Source: an uncultured Oscillospiraceae bacterium (lineage in GTDB: Bacteria > Bacillota > Clostridia > Oscillospirales > Oscillospiraceae). From it: 25,039 nucleotides of DNA. How positions within the stretch are numbered: position 1 is the first letter of the stretch; each line of letters starts with the position of its first letter. Shown here piece by piece: positions 22,545-25,039 of this stretch. The stretch covers positions 1-25,039 of the forward strand of contig CAJUOA010000042.1 of the NCBI GenBank assembly GCA_910587785.1. Direction: 5' to 3'. Both the position numbers and the translations under genes were made by a program. The notes under the pieces were generated by a model. That model was given only the letters and a program-made list of their open reading frames with translations, was not told the origin of the DNA and did no database searches.

Positions 22545-23578
22545 GCGCCCTCCTCCAGTGCAACGATCTGGAAGCCCGCCGCCTTCTTCAGACGGTTGGC
22601 CACCGCAAGGCCCAGTCCCGCGTCCGGGGGGCACTGGGCGTAGATGGCGGTGACGGCGGTGCCGTCAAAGGACCGCAGGGCGTCGAAGACCCGGCGGGCC
22701 TGCTCGGCGGTGTCGGCGGAGGCCCCGATGGGGCGCACCGCGCATCCGGGGAAGCTGTCCGCGTACTCGTCAAAGCAGATGATCCCGGTACCGGGCCCGG
22801 CGTGGTCCCGGATGTATCGGGCGGTGTCCGCGCCCGCGCCGGTGACCACGGTGACAGGGGCCTTGGGGGCATAGTGGCGGTACTTCATCCCCGGGGCCCT
22901 GGGGCGCTCCCCGGCGGCAAGGGGGGAGGTGACTGCCCGGTCCACCGTGATTTGCCCCAGGACGGCCTCCAGAGCCTCCAGGGGCAGTCCGCCGGGGCGC
23001 AGGAGCCGGGGGCGCTCTCCGGTGAGGTCCAGGATGGTGGATTCCACCCCCACGCCGCAGGGCCCGCCGTCCACCACCGCCTCGATGAGGCCGTCCATGT
23101 CCTCCAGCATGTGGGCGGCGCAGGTGGGGCTGGGCCGTCCGGAGCGGTTCCCGCTGGGGGCTGCCACCGGCACCCCCGCCGCCCGGATCACCGCCAATGC
23201 CGCCGGGTGGTCGGGACAGCGCACGCCCACCGTCTCCAGGCCGCAGGTGACGGCGTCGGGAACGATCTCCCGCCGCTTCAGGATCATGGTCAGGGGCCCG
23301 GGCCAAAAGCGGGCGGCGAGGTCCCGGGCCTCCGCGGGGATGTCCAGGCAGTACCGGTCCAGCCACGCGGCCTCGGGGACGTGGAGGATGAGGGGGTTGT
23401 CCTGGGGACGGCCCTTGGCCTCGAAGATGCGGCGGACGGCGGCTTCGTTGAGGCCGTCGGCCCCCAGGCCGTAGACCGTCTCCGTGGGGAGGCCCACCAG
23501 TCCGCCGGCCCGGAGGATCGCCGCCGCCCGTTCCGCCGCCCGGGCCGGGGCGGCCATGGTGATAAGCTCTGTTTTCAT
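22541..23578 (-). CDS. ywlC: L-threonylcarbamoyladenylate synthase (Sua5/YwlC type)
   Basis: The enzyme makes threonylcarbamoyl-AMP from threonine, bicarbonate and ATP, the first step of the t6A37 tRNA modification. The 345 residues match the long two-domain Sua5 form (Bacillus YwlC has 346). The N-terminal YrdC domain shows 'LPTETVYGLGADG' (30-42), 'KGRPQDNPL' (55-63) and 'APSGNRSGRPSPT'. The linker 'APGMKYRHYAPKAPV' leads to the C-terminal Sua5 domain. ATG 23578 is favoured by homology; the ribosome site (AAGAG) is weak. Its TGA overlaps the coaE start by four bases (ATGA), so the two are translationally coupled. Confidence 0.95.
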   Translation of the reverse strand: MKTELITMAAPARAAERAAAILRAGGLVGLPTETVYGLGADGLNEAAVRRIFEAKGRPQDNPLILHVPEAAWLDRYCLDIPAEARDLAARFWPGPLTMILKRREIVPDAVTCGLETVGVRCPDHPAALAVIRAAGVPVAAPSGNRSGRPSPTCAAHMLEDMDGLIEAVVDGGPCGVGVESTILDLTGERPRLLRPGGLPLEALEAVLGQITVDRAVTSPLAAGERPRAPGMKYRHYAPKAPVTVVTGAGADTARYIRDHAGPGTGIICFDEYADSFPGCAVRPIGASADTAEQARRVFDALRSFDGTAVTAIYAQCPPDAGLGLAVANRLKKAAGFQIVALEEGA

Positions 23579-23612
23579 GGTCTCTTGACGCCTTTCTCGT
23601 TTCGTTTGTCCC

Positions 23613-23618
23613 AGTATA
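23613..23618 (-). promoter_or_regulatory. probable -10 of the ywlC-coaE unit
   Basis: On the minus strand GTGTATACT places TATACT 35 bases before the ywlC ATG. No good -35 lies at 16-18 bases. A TTGACA further upstream (near 23721-23726) has no matching -10. Confidence 0.35.
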
Positions 23619-23726
23619 CACCTGTTTTTTCTCCAGGGATAGAGAAAATCTTTCGCAAAAGATACCAGAAAAGATTGACCGGAGGGGAAAATCCTGCTGC
23701 AATTTAACCAAGAGAACATTTGTCAA

Positions 23727-23757
23727 GGGGGATTTCACCCAAAAGATGAAATCCCCC
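23727..23757 (-). terminator. terminator of the lipoprotein gene
   Basis: A perfect 11 bp stem (GGGGGATTTCA / TGAAATCCCCC) with a 9-base loop lies 24 bases after the lipoprotein stop. The T tract on the minus strand is poor (TTGACAAAT), so efficiency is doubtful. Confidence 0.55.
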
Positions 23758-23780
23758 CCATAAACTGGAAGTTAATGATT

Positions 23781-24212
23781 TTAACCGTAACCGTGAGAAG
23801 CATGTTCCCATTTCTCATCAGCGCTGCGGACAAGAACCCATTTCCAATCTTCGTAAGTGGAGTTTGGTTCGAGCGAACCATCCCCTCCTGAAGAATCTAC
23901 ATCGAAAGACGAATAAATAACAATTGCCTCATCTGCTTCGTACTGCGCAGCCCATTCGCGAAACTCACCTGCGAAAGTATCGCCTGGATAGTACAGTTTT
24001 GTAAGTATACAACCATCGAACTCTTTAGAAAAATACTCTTTCACCGTTTGGAAAGCGGCTTCAATTTCATTATCTGTGTATATCTCTGATGGTTTCCAGT
24101 CTGGAATTTCAACTTTGTCTATATTCCCTGTATTTTCTCCACCGCAAGCTGTGAGCAATAGCAGCATTGTGAAAACAAGAGAAATTATCTTTTTTATAAA
24201 TATCACCGCCAT
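23781..24212 (-). CDS. small predicted lipoprotein of unknown function
   Basis: The 143-residue protein begins with a lipoprotein signal: KK at 7-8, a hydrophobic core, and lipobox LTAC with the lipidated cysteine at 23. The mature part is acidic. Its C-terminal half has 'FDVDSSGGDGSLEPNSTYED' followed by 'WKWVLVRSADEKWEHASHGY', a pattern I associate with uncharacterised Firmicutes lipoproteins, but I cannot name a function. ATG 24212 is preferred because the promoter at 24244-24272 would lie inside a longer version. The gene is clearly AT-richer and uses different codons (many AAA, GAA, ATT) from its neighbours, suggesting horizontal acquisition. It stands alone between its own promoter and a hairpin. 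Confidence 0.75.
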   Translation of the reverse strand: MAVIFIKKIISLVFTMLLLLTACGGENTGNIDKVEIPDWKPSEIYTDNEIEAAFQTVKEYFSKEFDGCILTKLYYPGDTFAGEFREWAAQYEADEAIVIYSSFDVDSSGGDGSLEPNSTYEDWKWVLVRSADEKWEHASHGYG

Positions 24213-24243
24213 AAATTCATATTTCCCGATTTGGCACACGCCA

Positions 24244-24272
24244 AGTATACCACCATTGCGAATGACATTCAA
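24244..24272 (-). promoter_or_regulatory. promoter of the lipoprotein gene
   Basis: On the minus strand TTGAAT (24267-24272), exactly 17 bases, then TATACT (24244-24249) with an extended TGG. It sits 32 bases before ATG 24212. Confidence 0.72.
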
Positions 24273-24469
24273 CCCTCATTTATAGGCGCTGATAGCAGCA
24301 AGCAGTGCGCCGGTATATACCCGGCGCCGCTTGCTGGCGGCCGATGGCCCCCAGGCCCCCGGAGGGCGCACGATGGCCGCAGGCTATACCGCCGGGCCCC
24401 AGGGTCCAGGGGGAGGCCGGTGAAGGTCTGCAAGCTGACGCTGGAGCGGTAGGTACCCCCGCAGCGCCG
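24273..24469. other. non-coding spacer with a two-tier hairpin
   Basis: The lipoprotein and Asn/Gln-rich genes are separated by 312 bases (24213-24524), of which this is the unassigned part. At 24297-24335 an outer 7 bp stem (AGCAAGC/GCTTGCT) and an inner 7 bp stem (GCGCCGG/CCGGCGC) are joined by a 3/1-base internal loop, without a T tract. 24336-24469 is very GC-rich. Frames there are open on both strands but show no recognisable domain or ribosome site; I see no gene. Confidence 0.45.
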
Positions 24470-24514
24470 AAAAAACCAGGGCGGCCTGCCGGATATCGTC
24501 CCGGCGGCCGCCCT
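24470..24514 (-). terminator. intrinsic terminator of the Asn/Gln-rich gene
   Basis: On the minus strand an outer 9 bp stem (AGGGCGGCC / GGCCGCCCT) and an inner 5 bp stem (GCCGG/CCGGC) form a long hairpin, followed by GG and TTTTTT. It begins 11 bases after the stop of the 37-codon gene, which supports that gene being a real transcript. Confidence 0.9.
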
Positions 24515-24524
24515 CCTTTGCGGA

Positions 24525-24638
24525 TCAGCGCTTGTTCTGGTTCTGATTCTGGCTGTTCTGATTCTGATTGTTGTTCTGGTTCCGGCTGTTCTGACTGTTC
24601 TGATTCTGGTTCTGGTTGTTGTTCTGCTCGTTCTTCAT
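24525..24638 (-). CDS. 37-residue Asn/Gln-rich small protein, possibly spore-related
   Basis: A short frame missed by length-based calling. ATG 24638 follows AAAGGAGG by 9 bases; TGA is at 24525-24527. The product starts MKNEQNNNQNQNQNSQN and ends NQNKR; 17 Asn and 11 Gln make up 28 of 37 residues, with only Ser, Lys, Arg and Glu besides. There is no hydrophobic segment or cysteine. It has a complete transcription unit of its own: a forespore-type promoter (24675-24703) and a strong terminator (24470-24514). Gamma-type small acid-soluble spore proteins are similarly Gln/Asn-rich and forespore-expressed, but are longer and have defined repeats, so a relation is only inference. Confidence 0.7.
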   Translation of the reverse strand: MKNEQNNNQNQNQNSQNSRNQNNNQNQNSQNQNQNKR

Positions 24639-24674
24639 GGTGCAGAAGCCTCCTTTCCAAAAGCGGTACGCCCC

Positions 24675-24703
24675 TATTATCTCCACGAATAGGGCCAATA
24701 TAC
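24675..24703 (-). promoter_or_regulatory. forespore-type (sigma-F/sigma-G) promoter of the Asn/Gln-rich gene
   Basis: On the minus strand GTATA (24699-24703) and GGAGATAATA (24675-24684). The -10 fits the sigma-F pattern GGnnAnAnT; read as GATAATA it matches the sigma-G CATnnTA box at 6 of 7 positions with a 17-base spacer. The housekeeping alternative (TATATT near the same place) has no -35. Confidence 0.5.
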
Positions 24704-24727
24704 ACAGCAGGAACAGAATAAAGGGAA

Positions 24728-24740
24728 ATTTTCGGAAAAT
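24728..24740. promoter_or_regulatory. small palindrome upstream of rubrerythrin
   Basis: ATTTTC-G-GAAAAT is a 13-base palindrome 36 bases before the rubrerythrin ATG. It could be an operator for a peroxide or iron regulator, but it does not match the PerR or Fur consensus. Confidence 0.3.
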
Positions 24741-24776
24741 ACTAGCTCCATCCCAACTTCAGGAAGGAGCATCCCT

Positions 24777-24991
24777 ATGGAACTTTGTCAGAGCACCACA
24801 AAAGAAAACCTCCTCCGGGCCTTTGCCGGGGAGAGCCAGGCGCGAAACCGCTACGACTTCGCCGCCCAGGCCTGCAAGGAGAAGAAGCTGTATGTGCTGG
24901 AGGCCCTCTTCAAGTACACCGCCGGACAGGAGAAGGAGCACGCGGAGATCTTCTACAACCACCTGGTCAAGGGCGGGTGCGAGAACGTGAC
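24777..24991 (+). CDS. rubrerythrin family protein, 5' part only
   Basis: The first ~72 residues of a ferritin-like di-iron protein are present. 'TKENLLRAFAGESQARNRYD' contains the first iron-binding glutamate (E19), and 'QEKEHAEIFYNHL' gives the ExxH ligand pair (E52, H55). Rubrerythrins detoxify hydrogen peroxide in the cytoplasm of anaerobes. AAGGAG lies 8 bases before the ATG. The gene is cut at 24991, where adapter sequence begins; the apparent stop at 25011-25013 is an artefact. The C-terminal half of the four-helix bundle and any rubredoxin domain are missing. Confidence 0.9.
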
Positions 24992-25039
24992 AGATCGGAA
25001 GAGCGTCGTGTAGGGAAAGAGTGTAGATCTCGGTGGTCG
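24992..25039. other. Illumina adapter read-through (not genomic)
   Basis: From 24992 the sequence begins AGATCGGAAGAGC and continues as the complement of the Illumina TruSeq universal adapter to the last base (48 bases). The codons for 'DRKSVV' that appear to end the rubrerythrin frame are adapter. This should be trimmed. Confidence 0.97.

Noticed and set aside
23716..23730. TTGACA on the minus strand as a -35 for ywlC
   Set aside because: No -10 hexamer lies 16-18 bases downstream, and the hexamer abuts the lipoprotein terminator. The TATACT nearer the gene is a better candidate.
24336..24469. Coding potential in the GC-rich spacer
   Set aside because: Several frames are open, as expected at such GC content, but none shows a ribosome site, a domain or codon bias like the neighbours.
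24525..24638. Plus-strand hydrophobic peptide (Leu/Val-rich) or CRISPR-like repeat array
   Set aside because: The hydrophobic reading is the complement of Asn/Gln codons and has no start codon or ribosome site. The repeats are codon-level and irregular, without spacers.
24280..24705. 141-codon minus-strand frame and 138-codon plus-strand frame over the Asn/Gln-rich gene
   Set aside because: Their Glu/Pro/Ser-rich and Ser/Cys/Gly-rich repeats are frame-shifted readings of the AAC/CAG codon repeats. The 37-codon frame has the ribosome site, promoter and terminator.

Overview
The window is a GC-rich chromosomal segment from an endospore-forming member of the Clostridia, most likely Oscillospiraceae (Flavonifractor/Lawsonibacter-like). 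That placement is inferred from three things: dipicolinate synthase genes dpaA-dpaB, Gram-positive gene orders (lepB-rbgA-rnhB-yraN and tig-clpP-clpX-lon-ysxC), and high-GC codon use. It is an assembled contig whose last 48 bases are Illumina adapter, not genomic DNA.

Layout. 1-460: the 3' end of a tRNA CCA nucleotidyltransferase gene, then an intergenic array of five hairpins. 461-4750, minus strand: purA, the dpaA-dpaB pair for the spore solute dipicolinic acid (with a good sigma-K-type promoter), and a PLP trans-sulfuration enzyme. 4751-5660: AT-richer debris of an integrative element, with a Tn916-orf6-like Cys-rich KTR gene that lost one cysteine and the first 19 codons of a large serine recombinase. 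5665-10473, plus strand: lepB, rbgA, rnhB, yraN, thrC and a metallophosphoesterase, tightly packed and probably one transcript. 10486-17211, plus strand: the proteostasis block tig, clpP, clpX, lon and ysxC, ending in a strong terminator. 17225-19492, minus strand: a class I glutamine amidotransferase, an acetyltransferase and a ZIP metal transporter, with a three-hairpin repeat-like element between the first two. 19653-20453, plus strand: an alkaline-phosphatase-superfamily enzyme. 20556-23578, minus strand: threonylcarbamoyl-AMP synthase followed by one continuous ORF joining dephospho-CoA kinase to an M18 aminopeptidase. 23781-24212: an AT-richer lipoprotein gene. 24525-24638: a 37-residue Asn/Gln-rich protein gene with a forespore-type promoter. 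24777-24991: a truncated rubrerythrin.

Most genes are housekeeping: protein export, ribosome assembly, quality control, tRNA modification, purine and amino-acid synthesis. Two loci concern sporulation: dpaAB, and by inference the Asn/Gln-rich peptide gene.

Points most worth a second look: the in-frame CoaE-M18 fusion, the small Asn/Gln-rich gene (hidden because longer shadow frames overlap it), several large unexplained intergenic RNA/DNA structures (286-452, 14003-14072, 18028-18090), and the mobile-element scar beside lepB. I saw no CRISPR array, rRNA, tRNA or complete insertion sequence, and no convincing new multi-gene defence or biosynthetic system.
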